Assembly: GCA_028023455.1 (NCBI GenBank)
Contig: JAQFVV010006342.1
Coordinates: 2,131,001 to 2,195,000 of the forward strand
DNA: 64,000 bases
From: Epiperipatus broadwayi
Taxonomy: Eukaryota; Onychophora; Udeonychophora; Euonychophora; Peripatidae
Direction of reading: 5' to 3'
Shown here: positions 45,630 to 55,832 of the stretch, piece after piece
Layout: each line of letters starts with the position of its first letter
How positions within the stretch are numbered: position 1 is the first letter of the stretch
Translations under genes and position numbers: made by a program
The notes under the pieces: generated by a model
Database searches by the model: none
Told to the model about the DNA's origin: nothing
The model's input: the letters and a program-made list of their open reading frames with translations, nothing else

Positions 45630-45810
45630 GCATATATAAACGACATATTTTGCAGGTTCATCCGTGTTAAAAATTTTTTAAATATTAATATTCCGACATT
45701 TCAACTTGGTCATATGACTTGTATGATCAAGTCGAAATTTCGAAATATTAATATTTAAAAAAATTTTTAACATGGGTGAACCCGCAAAATATGTCATTTA
45801 TATATATGCA
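45630..45810. repeat. Foldback element
   Basis: Left ATATAAACGACATATTTTGC / GTTCATCCGTGTTAAAAATT / TTAAATATTAATATT is repeated inverted on the right (AATATTAATATTTAAA / AATTTTTAACATGGGTGAAC / GCAAAATATGTCATTTATAT). The loop is near 45708-45735. Confidence 0.8.
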
Positions 45811-46653
45811 GTTATAACTCTAATTTTATATCTTAATCTAAGGCTTTAATAACCATTTTAACCATATATTTTTCTTTCTAAATCTTCTGGAATCAACCTG
45901 TACAGAATTATTAAAGAATCTCAGTGAGTCTAAGCATTAATCTGATCATAATTGTGTTAATCTTGTCACAATAAATTGAAAATAACAAAACTCCTAGAGA
46001 GCTTTTGATTAGCAATAGTAATAAGATCTCTTTTGCATAATTATTTTGATGCTATTGTTATTTTATTAAAGTATGATTTAATAAGCATCCACACTGTTGG
46101 GTAGCCATTATTTGAATTATAACTGTAGTGCTGCATATAATTTAACTTTTTGCAGTTTCAACTCAGATATTCTTATGTATTAAACCAAAGAATTTTAATG
46201 TCTATTGTTCAAGAATTGCAGTAGAAATAATTATCTATAATATATAGCTGTTGTGTATTTTATCATCATACATGCAAAACAATGTATCTATAGAGTTAAA
46301 GTGTATGTATTTGATCAATTTATTGGAAGTATATTATGTGATTTGGCATAGTGGTAGAGTGTGAATTTGAGAGCTAAAGCTTTTTGAATTAATTTTTAAT
46401 TATGTAAAATAAAAATATATAAACATATCAGTATGATCAAGAGAAATATAACCATTAACACACAGAATCTAAAATATCACACAACCTTCTGAGCATCTGG
46501 CCATACAAATACAACATGACTTAGCAGCATTTAATTGTTTTACCATAGTACAGTCTCACATATCCTGATATAATCTTATTTCTATTGGGCATTAATTATT
46601 ATTCATTTAGTGTTTATTTGAAGGTTTGTGATGATGGCATTTTAGCATAGATT
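45811..46653. other. No gene recognised
   Basis: A tRNA-A-box-like TTTGGCATAGTGGTAGAGTG at about 46345 hints at another decayed SINE. Nothing else is supported. Confidence 0.35.
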
Positions 46654-46895
46654 ATTTGTTTCACTATTTCCATCATCTAATAGTAAGAGCTGAATGTTTT
46701 TAGAAAAATTTTAAACTTAACTTAAACTTTCTAAACTCATTCAACTGCTAATAATAATATTTAATATAATGTTATTATTCTCAGCTCTTCTTCCAGTGTT
46801 ACTGGTCTGATCAGTGACAGTATTAGCATGGGAGTCGAATCTGAATCTTTAGATTCTTGAATATTGAATTTTAAGGAACTTAAGCAACTGAACTA
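46654..46895 (-). mobile_element. SINE-1 copy with the best tRNA head
   Basis: Minus strand: CGCTGAATAGTTCAGTTGC (A-box region) leads to GATTCGACTCCC (B box), then CATGCTAATACTGTCACTG, GAAGAAGAGCTGAGAATAATAA, and the 3' end TTAGATGATGGAAATAGTG. Immediately beyond its 5' end (46900-46936) lies another SINE-1 3' end in plus orientation, so one copy appears to have landed in or beside another. Confidence 0.75.
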
Positions 46896-46936
46896 TTCAG
46901 CGAAAGGCAATATTAGATAGTGGAAGTAGTCCAACA

Positions 46937-47409
46937 AATAATAAATATTATTCATTTAAATTTAATATTTTTTTTAAAAACTTGTGGCTTCTTTTTAATC
47001 CAAACAGTTTACTTATTATTACATTTGTTTAGATTAATTATAAGATATCATTACTGAGGTTATGACTTGTAATAGTCGGAAGTTGGTTATACACCTACTG
47101 TTTAAAAAAATAAAATTAAAAAATGGACTTTATGAAAGCTTTTTTCTATATATTTATGATTAAAAATAACTCTTGAAAAGAAGATCTGTATATAACATTG
47201 GTAGACTACAACTAATAAACATCACTATTTATTAGAAATAATGTTGTTTGCTAAGAGTTTTAAATTATTAAATTTGATTTTCATCAGATACAGTGTCTAA
47301 AGACATAAGTAAAAAATAAAAAAAGTTGAATTATTAAGTAAAAAAACTGGAATATTTTGAAAAATGATAATATAATATTGGGAAATTACAACTGATGAAA
47401 ATTAATATA
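46937..47409. other. No gene recognised
   Basis: AT-rich DNA between a SINE and a microsatellite. Confidence 0.4.
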
Positions 47410-47608
47410 ATAGTAGTAGTAATAGTAGTTGTAGAAGTGGTAATAGTGGGAGTAGTAGTGGTGATGGTAGTGGTAGTAGCAGTAGCAGCAACAGCAGCAA
47501 CAACAACAACAATAATATAATAATAATAGTAGTAGTAGTAGTAGTAATAGTAGTGGTGGTGGTGGTGGTAGTGGTAGTGGTTGTGGTGGTGGTAGTGTAA
47601 TAGTAGTG

Positions 47609-47641
<33 letters not shown>

Positions 47642-47655
47642 ATAGTAGTAGTAGT
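47410..47655. repeat. Degenerate (TAG)n microsatellite
   Basis: About 245 bp of TAG units with TGG, AAT, CAG and AAC variants. The Tyr/Thr/Leu-rich frames here are artefacts. The same unit forms the tails and flanks of the LINE at 48.4-54.6 kb. Confidence 0.95.
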
Positions 47656-47666
47656 ACCATTTTCTC

Positions 47667-47943
47667 AAGATGCAATTCATGCAAACTAGTATTTTTCCAT
47701 TTTCCCCAAGATTCAATTCTGGCTGATTATTAATTATCCGAGATGCAATTCATACTGAACTAGTGTTTTTCCAATTTCCCAAAATGTAATTCATGCTGAC
47801 TAGTATTTTTCAATTTTCCCCAAGATGCAAATCTTACTGTCTAGTATATTTGTATTCTACCAAGATGCAATTCATGCTGACTAGTATTTTTTTTATTTTC
47901 TAAAGATGCAATTCGTGCTGAATTAGTTAGTATTTTTCCATTT
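47667..47943. repeat. 41-bp minisatellite, about seven copies
   Basis: Units begin AAGATGCAATTC at 47667, 47708, 47740, 47781, 47822, 47862 and 47903, giving spacings of 41, 32, 41, 41, 40 and 41 bp. Each contains CTAGTATTTTTCCATTTTCC or a variant. It directly abuts the (TAG)n tract. Confidence 0.9.
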
Positions 47944-48344
47944 GTTAAATATAGAATTTAAGTAACAAATGAACAATAAGACTTAGCTATGAAAACTATA
48001 GTACTCTTACCAAATGAATCCAGTTTTAATGGGACCATATGTCAATCTAACACCAACTTCAACCTCTCCTCCATATGTTTTCATTCATATTTTTATGGAG
48101 TTCCACAAATTAGTTTTAATATCATATTTAAAAATTCTATGTAAACCTAATTTGACACACACACACACACATATATATATATTGTTATGCAATACATATT
48201 TTTCTTTCAATTACTATAAATCATATTTTCTTTCCTATTGCAATCAAGATTGTAAGCCTTTATTACATAAACAAAAATCATAAATCAATTTGTATCTAAG
48301 ACATTAGGTTTTGAATATAACTTATGTGATCTTTTTTGATAATC
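47944..48344. other. No gene; possible LINE 3' untranslated remnant
   Basis: A (CA)n(TA)n run lies at about 48157-48181. The sequence leads into the AATAAA-plus-(TAG)n end at 48345 and may be a diverged LINE 3' region, but no coding match remains. Confidence 0.35.
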
Positions 48345-48366
48345 AATAAAGTTTATCCTTTAAAAT

Positions 48367-48439
<73 letters not shown>

Positions 48440-48440
48440 G
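48345..48440 (+). repeat. LINE-like 3' end stub followed by (TAG)24
   Basis: AATAAAGTTTATCCTTTAAAATG is followed by about 24 TAG units. This matches the 3' end of LINE C at 54170-54189 (AATAAAGTACTTTAAAAC then TAG) and of LINE A. LINE C begins directly after this tract. Confidence 0.75.
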
Positions 48441-48630
48441 GTAGCCATCTTGGCTCTTGACTGAGAAAGTTGACTCATTTCAGCTCCTGCTTTAGACTTA
48501 AGTTTTATTGGTTTTTGATTGAATTTGATAGTGAAAAGTATACCAAAAGAAAAAGGAAATTTTCCACTTAAAGGTAAGCTCTATTTCGAGCAAAATTGTT
48601 GTTAATATAAAGAAGAATATTAGATTTAAA

Positions 48631-49194
48631 ATGTCTAATATTTCTGATTCTAATTCCAATTTAAAAATTGCTAATAATAGCTTAGATAAAAATAATTCTT
48701 ATCAAGATCTAGAAAAAGTCAAAGTTAACAATAGTTCTTTTTCAAAAGTAAAAACTGGATCCAATATGGCTGAAGCCTTATCTGATTTATCTAAAACAAG
48801 AAATAAATTTAAAAATACTAATTTGCCTGAGGCATCTGATTCTATTGAATTAAATAAGAATATTAAACAAACTTATGCTAGTATTTTAAAGCAAAAATCT
48901 GAACAAGATAACAATGTAATTACAGAAGAAAATTTAACAGAAATTTTTAATTTTGACAATGAACTACAAATGGAACAAGAAAATACAAATTTATTATCAA
49001 CTAGTAATACAGATTATGTTTCTGTATGTGAAAAATTTATACAAACAATTCCTTTAACAGTTCTTAAATCATTTCAAAAATTTAAAAGTATTAAAACGTC
49101 TACAATAGCTATAACAGATACTAATTCTTCAGTCATGAATTTTCCTACTGATGAATTTTATTCTTATCTATCAGAAAAAAACTTTGGTCAATGA
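48631..49194 (+). CDS. LINE C ORF1, N-terminal part
   Basis: 187 residues, very rich in Asn, Ser and Lys, with no recognised domain. Its TGA overlaps the next ATG as ATGA at 49191-49194, with the downstream frame shifted. Either the element uses termination-reinitiation, or one ORF1 was split by a small deletion or insertion. I favour a split, because the second part starts in what looks like the middle of a domain. ORF1 proteins of this type bind LINE RNA in a cytoplasmic particle. Confidence 0.6.
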   Translation: MSNISDSNSNLKIANNSLDKNNSYQDLEKVKVNNSSFSKVKTGSNMAEALSDLSKTRNKFKNTNLPEASDSIELNKNIKQTYASILKQKSEQDNNVITEENLTEIFNFDNELQMEQENTNLLSTSNTDYVSVCEKFIQTIPLTVLKSFQKFKSIKTSTIAITDTNSSVMNFPTDEFYSYLSEKNFGQ

Positions 49195-50441
49195 TATACA
49201 AAGTGCTAGATCATCCTAATAGCAGATATAAAACAATAGAATATCATAATGTGGCTCAAAAACAAATATTTGAAAAACATATTCACTTTCTTAATGGAAA
49301 ATTTATTTGTTACATAGACATTGATAGACCTACAAATTTGAATGGACAAATTAAGAACTGTCATGTAGACTTTAAAGCTGATGATCTACAAGATTTACTA
49401 AAAAATGTTGGAACTGTGGCCAACTTTAAATATGTATGGGAAAAAAGAGCCACACAGCCAGTTCTAACCAATACTGCTCATTTCACTATGTCATTGAAGA
49501 AAAATATGCAACCAACAGATATACCAACATTACATGCAACAGATTCTTCACCTTTGATAGTTACTTTCAGAGGCATTTCACCTCAGTGTTTTTTCTGTAA
49601 AGCCAGAGATCATCTTGTCAAAGAATGCCCTAACCGTTTTTGTAAAAAGTGTGGTATTAAAAAAACAAAAACGCATCAGTGCAGTAGAGATCCAATAACT
49701 AATAATGAAATCAGACTCATGCAAAGTAACCCTGAAAAAACAAAAGTAGATGAACCTATTCCCAATAATGAAGACAACAACACAGATATCCAAAATCTCA
49801 GCCTTGATGAACTTATTCCCAATAATGAAGACAAAACCACAGATATGCAAAATCTCAGCCTTGATGAATTTATTTCCAATAATGAAGACAACAACACAAA
49901 TAAGCAAAATCTCAGCTTTGATGATCCTAGTCAAAATAGCTCCATGAATACTATACCAAATAAATCTTATACCTCACAGGAGGAAACAGAAACAGAGTAC
50001 ATGAGTGATACCTTACCATTTCCTTGCTCTGATGAAGAGTTCCAATTAATTAAAGTAAAGACTAAGAAACGAATGCACAAAAGGAAAAAATCCACATTGC
50101 ATCAAGAGCCTATACAAACTAATGAACCTGACAAACATAGTGAAAGAAAATCAAAGAAAAATGATACAAAGTCTACCACACCAGCATTAAAAAAAACAAA
50201 ACTCACAAATAAAACAGGTGAAACAGATTATCCGGCTAATGAATCAACATTTCATTGGACCAGACAAAAACAAAGTACAAATCAATTGACACAGGAGCAG
50301 CTTCTTCTGATGGCAGGAGTGGATGTACACAGAAGATCTACTAAATCTAAGGATATCATTACAAATACCATGTCTCAAAATACAGAGACAGACTTTGAAG
50401 CACCATTAAAAATAGACTATCAAGATGAGTGGCATAAATAA
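49191..50441 (+). CDS. LINE C ORF1, C-terminal part with zinc knuckles
   Basis: 416 residues. The first ~130 resemble an RNA-binding fold (FICYIDIDRP; GTVANFKYVWEKR). A zinc knuckle follows at C133-C136-H141-C146 (CX2CX4HX4C), then a second cysteine pair C151-C154 with H162 and C164. Residues 187-243 are three tandem 19-residue repeats (DELIPNNED..TD.QNLSL) encoded by a 57-nt unit. The tail is Lys-rich. It would bind LINE RNA as a nucleic-acid chaperone. The frame is intact from its ATG to TAA 50439-50441. Confidence 0.8.
   Translation: MIYKVLDHPNSRYKTIEYHNVAQKQIFEKHIHFLNGKFICYIDIDRPTNLNGQIKNCHVDFKADDLQDLLKNVGTVANFKYVWEKRATQPVLTNTAHFTMSLKKNMQPTDIPTLHATDSSPLIVTFRGISPQCFFCKARDHLVKECPNRFCKKCGIKKTKTHQCSRDPITNNEIRLMQSNPEKTKVDEPIPNNEDNNTDIQNLSLDELIPNNEDKTTDMQNLSLDEFISNNEDNNTNKQNLSFDDPSQNSSMNTIPNKSYTSQEETETEYMSDTLPFPCSDEEFQLIKVKTKKRMHKRKKSTLHQEPIQTNEPDKHSERKSKKNDTKSTTPALKKTKLTNKTGETDYPANESTFHWTRQKQSTNQLTQEQLLLMAGVDVHRRSTKSKDIITNTMSQNTETDFEAPLKIDYQDEWHK
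49749..49919. repeat. In-frame 57-bp tandem repeat, three copies
   Basis: Units start at 49749, 49806 and 49863, each GATGAA-TTATTCCCAATAATG and so on. A fourth partial begins at 49920. It lies inside ORF1 of LINE C and keeps the reading frame. Confidence 0.95.
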
Positions 50442-50711
50442 CACATATAGACTTTCAAACCAGGACAATTTTTTGGATTTAATTCCGAATGTGAAAATAA
50501 TTATCATGTTTATGAACAAAAATATGCACAACAAACTCAATAGAACTTCACTTGCAAGGGTAAGTTCATTGTTTTCACAGTGGTGTATTATTATAATTTT
50601 TCTTTTCTATTTAACACATTCCTATTATACTTTTACTAATATTAGTTGTCCCATTCATTATACAATAAACTATAAAATATCATTCTCCCACCATTTTATA
50701 TAATTGATAAT

Positions 50712-51263
50712 ATGGGTCTTTCTATTACAGCAGTCAATGTAAGGGGTATTAACTCTACCCAGCGAATATATGCAATTAGCAATTGGATAAGGCAATTCTC
50801 ACCCCATATCCTTTTATTTACAGAGACAAAATGCTCAGTACATTCAGCATTTAATCCTGAACTCTACCTTAGTAAATTTGGATACAGTAAATTTTCAACA
50901 TCTGATATTGCTGCTGCTGGGGTAGGGATTCTCATCCATCATTGTTCTCCTTTTCAAACTTTTAAAATTTTGTACTTAGATCAGCATATGAGTATAATTA
51001 TTCTTTATCATTCTTCTTTTACAGTGAATTTAATAACATTCTATCTATATAATCAGCCAGTGTTAATTCACCAATTAATAAATAAAATAAATTTAATTTT
51101 AGCTACAAATTCTTACCCAACTATAATCATGGGTGATTTTAACATGTCTTATAAGAATTTTACATTAAAATACCTTCATTTGATTAATAAAAATCTCACG
51201 AGTGCTGAAGGTTTTTTCCAACTAACTCCATTTCATTCTACACTAAAAAACACTCCTCTCTAA
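50712..51263 (+). pseudogene. LINE C ORF2, endonuclease part
   Basis: 183 residues of an apurinic-type endonuclease: N9 in AVNVRGIN, E38 in FTETKC, D142 and N144 in GDFNMSYKN. It runs into TAA-TAG after ...LKNTPL. The missing SDH part continues in another frame (IDLVFYSPDLHF, then FSDHLALN, before 51353). The shift sits at CCTCTCTAATAG near 51258 and fits a two-base CT insertion or a one-base loss. All catalytic residues are otherwise present. Confidence 0.8.
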
Positions 51264-51352
51264 TAGACCTTGTATTCTATTCACCAGATCTACATTTCAT
51301 AATAAATCCCTCTCTATGTCCTGTAACTTTCTCTGATCATTTAGCACTTAAT

Positions 51353-52258
51353 GTGGAACTTGCAATACACATGCAACATCAACCAATTCTTCCTCTAAAT
51401 AAAACTACTCGTCTTCTTTTAAAATCCACTACACCTGAAGCTGTTCTCTCTGAGATTTATATTTATTTTAAGAAGGTAGACATACTATCTTTAAACCCAG
51501 TAGAGGCCTGGCTATCATTTATTAACATAATCTCTTCTACTATTCAACATTATACCTCCAAAAATAGTTCTCCCACTAATCTTGTTAATAAGTTAGATAC
51601 AATACACTTAAAACTAAAAAATACTTCATGTGACCCTTCTTCAGTTACATCAATAATGTTTTTAAAACAAGAATACAAGCAAACCCAACTCATACTGGCT
51701 GATTATCTCTCTATAAAAAAAGCAAAAATTTTTCTAGCTAATCCCCATAACTGGTCTAAAGGATATATTCGGTGGGCTTTAGGTTATACTCCCAAAAAAT
51801 TAACTCCTTCATCTATTATTTTTGATTCAAAAATGATTGCTGGGGAAGACATGACTCCCCAAATATATTACCACTTTAAATCTAGACTCCAAAAATTTCC
51901 TTTTCCAAAATTTTCTTCATTTCACTTTGGTTTTACCACAGAAGAACATAACATTACAAAGTATGAAATTGCTCTCAAGTTGAACACTTTTCCCAACAAT
52001 ACACACCCAGGTACACATGCAATTCCAAAATTTTTATTATCACATCTTAGCCACTTTACTATCCCAATAGTACACAATATGATAAATTATTTATCAAAAC
52101 AAATATATAACATTGACCAACTTTATCCAGTATCACTGGTCCCTTTTCTAAAAAAAAATACACTTCCTTCTCCTCTAGATAATCTACGCCCTATTTCAAT
52201 GTCTTCTCTGATCATCAAACTAATAGAGTCTCTTTTAAAAGACAAAATTCAACCCTAA
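51353..52258 (+). pseudogene. LINE C ORF2, linker and start of reverse transcriptase
   Basis: 301 residues. It starts in the tail of the endonuclease, crosses a linker (KGYIRWALGYTPKKL is shared with LINE B as RAYIRWALGYPPKL) and enters the reverse transcriptase (HPGTHAIPKFLLSHL; LRPISMSSLIIKLIESLLK). It stops at CAACCCTAATAC near 52255. One missing T explains the shift into the next frame. Confidence 0.8.
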
Positions 52259-52269
52259 TACTTCCTGGG

Positions 52270-53943
52270 TTGTCTAAGTTTCAGTTTGCTAGAAAAGGAT
52301 GTTCTACTTCTGAAGCACTTATGTTATGTAAAATATTAATAGAGAATGTAAGACAAGCTAGAAAATCAGCACCTATTGCAATTCAAGACATACAGGCTGC
52401 ATTCGATTCGGTGCCTGTGGACAAGCTGCTACAGGTGCTTAGTCAACATAAGATTCCAATACCTATAATGTATGTTCTAGCAAACCTGCTCATCAATAGA
52501 AAAATACACATTACTCTTAATGGCAAAATGTCCCCTGACTTCACTCCACACAACTCAATACCACAAGGCTCTCCCCTTAGTTCACTGTTTTTTATCACAT
52601 ATATTAACCCCCGTCTACTAGAAATAGAATCTAAATTGCCAGGAATATATGTACCCCTCATAAACCAATCCATCAATCATATTTCATACATGGATGATAT
52701 AGTCATTTTTTTGCCATCCAAAAAACATTTGCCTTTAATGTATACCATTTTAGAAAATTACTCTGCAGCTTATAGTTTAAAATTTAATAAAGAAAAAACA
52801 TCTATTTGGAGTATACTTTCTGGTAATCAAATTCATTCAGTTTGCAGTTCCCCTCCCCACAAATTTCTTGGTCTCCCAATTCATCTGTCTATGAATGCAA
52901 TGAGAAAGATTATACAAGAACAATTAATATCTGCAATTGAAAAGGTGACAACCTCACTTTCAAAAGCATATCTTTCATTGCATAGTAAAATATCACTCAT
53001 TAACATATTAATTTTCCCAAAAATAAATTACTATGCACCTATCATTAAATTTACTAACTCATTTAAGAAAAAAATTAACTCTTTTTGCACCAAACTCATT
53101 TGGAATAAAAAGGCAGTGGTAATAAGCATCAAAAGTCTGCAAAAACATTCAAGACAAAATGGCCTGTCATTACACTGCATTTCAACATTCTATTACCAAA
53201 AAACTCACAATGCATTAATGAAACTTTATATGACATATGAAAATTTTCAAGTGTTTCTTCCAATATCACCTACAGACACTCCACCTCCTATTAAAAATAA
53301 ATTCATTAACAATCTAATAAAAACAATATTCAAACATAAAGTACCTGCTACAAACCTTTTCTCAATTAAAATTAAGTATTGGGAAGCACATTACATAACA
53401 ACTAATTCCAGTCCCTTTGAAAATCCCATTAGCTTAATTAATATCACAAATAAAGCTATAATCCAAAAATTTAAATTCTGGTACTTGCAGCCTAAGTACT
53501 TAGATTTTCTAATAAAAATCAACCTTAGAGCTTTACCTACCAATGCTTTTCTGGCTGGAAGATGGAGATCTCCAAACATAGATGCCATTTGTCAACTATG
53601 TAATAAAGAAGAAGAAACAACAGAACATTTTATTTCTCAGTGTACTTCTCTCAAAACATATCGAGAACTAATTGCTGATATAACCCATAATCCAAAATTC
53701 TCATTGACAGTATTGATAGAAAATATTCAAAGAGGGTTGTTTCCAACAATAAGAGTGACAATATTTATACTATACACACTCTGGTTTATGAGATGCCACT
53801 TTATATTCAATCCCACATCTCGTAAACTTAAATCACTTTTTTTCAATAAGTTAGGAAAAATTAAAACAAGAGATCAAGCACTAGCTCCAACAGATATAGT
53901 ATCAGCCACTTGGAGTTTGATCAAATTACCAACACCACTGTGA
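52270..53943 (+). pseudogene. LINE C ORF2, reverse transcriptase core and C-terminus
   Basis: 557 residues in one open frame. Motif A is DIQAAFDSV (D46), then PQGSPLSS (99-106), YMDD at 140-143 (catalytic) and FLGLPI. The C-terminal half includes FKFWYLQPKYLDFLIKINLR and a zinc finger C441-C444-H453-C458 (CX2CX8HX4C) of the kind found after the reverse transcriptase in L1/Tx1-like LINEs. It would drive target-primed reverse transcription. This part looks undamaged, so the copy is not very old. Confidence 0.85.
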
Positions 53944-54189
53944 AACATGAATAGCATATTTGCTGTATGTAAGTGAGTTTTGTTGTCATATATGTATTTA
54001 ATATTGTTACTGTTATTGATTAATTTTTTTCCTCAGTTTTTCAACATTAATGTAAAAATATTTCATGTATTCATAATAATAACTTTGTTAATAATTTTCA
54101 ATTCTAAATGGTAGATCAGTTTTTATAACATGTTTTAAAATTGTATTTTCATACATGTTCTTATGATATCAAATAAAGTACTTTAAAAC

Positions 54190-54225
<36 letters not shown>

Positions 54226-54612
54226 TAGTAGTAGTAATAGTAATAGCAGTAGTGATAGTAGTGGTAGTGATGGTGGTGGTAGCAGTGGCAGTGGCAGCGA
54301 TGCAGTGATGGTAATAGTGGTTAGTGATAGTAGTAGTAGTAGTAATAGTAGTAGTAGTAATACTAATAGTAATAATAGTAGTAGTAATAGTAATAATAAT
54401 AATAATAATAGTGTTTGTGATAGTGGTAATAGTAGTGGTGGTGGTGGTAGTGGTGGCAGCAGTGGTAGTGGTGGTGGTGATGATGGCTGTGGTGGTAGTG
54501 GTAGTGCTAGTAGTAGTAGTAATAGCAGTAGTAGTAATAGTAGTAATCATAATAATAGTTGTAGTAATAGCAGTAGTAATAATAATAATAATAATAGTAG
54601 TAGTAGTAAAAA
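54190..54612. repeat. (TAG)n-rich tail of LINE C
   Basis: 420 bp of TAG with GGT, AAT, CAG and GAT variants, starting immediately at the LINE 3' end. The Val/Ile-, Ser/Asn- and Thr-rich frames are artefacts. Confidence 0.95.
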
Positions 54613-54812
54613 AACTGCCAGATTACAGTAAAACATCATGCGAGATAAATATGATAAAAAATATGATCTACACAATCCCAAAAACAACGACAATAATCCT
54701 TAGCATTTTTTTTAAAAAAATGTCCACGAATACTTGCAGTAGATGTGTTTTCCCCATATCTTATTTTAAAACTTCTAATCAGTACTTAGTGTTTGCTTAA
54801 AAGTTGCAATTA

Positions 54813-54990
54813 TATGTTGGACTAATTAAATGTCTTTAAAAACACTTTATATAAAACATTTTAAATATATTCGTCTATTAATAATAGCATGTACTTTAAT
54901 ATATAATAGAACGTTTTGAATGGTATTATTTTTCTCTCTTTTTCAGGTATTGCTCTGACCAAATAAAAGTACTACCATATCAAGCATGAA
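54813..54990 (-). mobile_element. SINE-1 copy
   Basis: Minus strand: CATGCTTGATATGGTAGTAC, CAATACCTGAAAAAGAG, AATAATACC, AAAACGTTC, and the 3' end TTAATTAGTCCAAC. The tRNA head is lost. Confidence 0.6.
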
Positions 54991-55721
54991 CACTTAGTTT
55001 TATAAATACAAATTTAAAGTGTTACACTAACTTCCATAATTCATCAGTTTTAAAAGTTATGGTAAATTCATAATTCATAGTTCAATGCTGTATGAATGTA
55101 ATACTTATCTCACCATTGGTGGAAGCTGTAATATATGATTACAATCATATACTATATATATATAGCCATTATATTGACATTTACCACCCACAAAAAGAGA
55201 ATAGCGAAAAAACCTTTTGCTTACCAATAATCAGATGTTTATCTAGATTGAAAGATCTGAATTTCTTTTTAAAAACATCATAGGCTAGCTTGAAAGTTCT
55301 CAGACAGGATAAGATTTCAAGTTCTACATAAATTTGAACTGCAGTTTATGAGGATAGCAGTTGGACTGCATTAACCAAAAGTTTTTTATATTACCCTATT
55401 TTTGTATCATTTTGCTGGAATTATATTTTCTCTTCTAAAATTAAAACTAATAGCTTTATAGTTTTTAAGCTCTTTTCATTATAAAGAGTTCATGATATTG
55501 GCCACAATCGTTCATCACATTGCAATTTTTTTTATTCTTTTCATTGTAAAATCATCTATACAAGTATCATTGGTCGGAATCGTTCTTGAATATTTTTAAA
55601 CATAAGAATAGTAACAAAAAAGATTTTAGATTTCTTTTAAAAGAAAACTAAGATTCTTCTTTATCATCTTATTTTGGTAAATATCTCTTACATTCGTCAA
55701 ACTAAATAATCAAGGATAAGT
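54991..55721. other. No gene recognised
   Basis: AT-rich DNA with no supported frame. Confidence 0.4.
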
Positions 55722-55832
55722 AGACTTAGTGGTAGTGTATCAGAAATATAGCGCAAGATCCTCGGATCAATTCCTGTATTGTTACTTCCTACGCTCGAAC
55801 TTCGAGTAATAAAGCTATTCGATTATTTTTAT
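55722..55832 (+). mobile_element. SINE-3-like copy
   Basis: TTAGTGGTAGTGTATC resembles an A box and GGATCAATTCC a B box about 35 bp later. It ends CTCGAACTTCGAGTAATAAAGC, like the 21.5-21.8 kb relatives. Confidence 0.5.

Larger units (their letters stand above)
48441..54189 (+). mobile_element. LINE C: two-ORF non-LTR retrotransposon
   Basis: About 5.75 kb. The 5' untranslated region is 48441-48630 and ORF1 is split in two (48631-50441). A 270-bp spacer follows, then ORF2 in three frames (50712-53943) and a 3' region ending AATAAAGTACTTTAAAAC. The domain set is an ORF1 CCHC knuckle, an ORF2 apurinic endonuclease, a reverse transcriptase, and a CX2CX8HX4C finger near the C-terminus. This is consistent with the L1/Tx1 superfamily, though the clade needs a tree. 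(TAG)n lies on both sides. Confidence 0.85.

Noticed and set aside
50425-50703. 92-codon plus-strand frame between ORF1 and ORF2 of LINE C
   Set aside because: It overlaps ORF1 out of frame and fills the inter-ORF spacer. It has no counterpart in LINE B, whose spacer is only about 85 bp.
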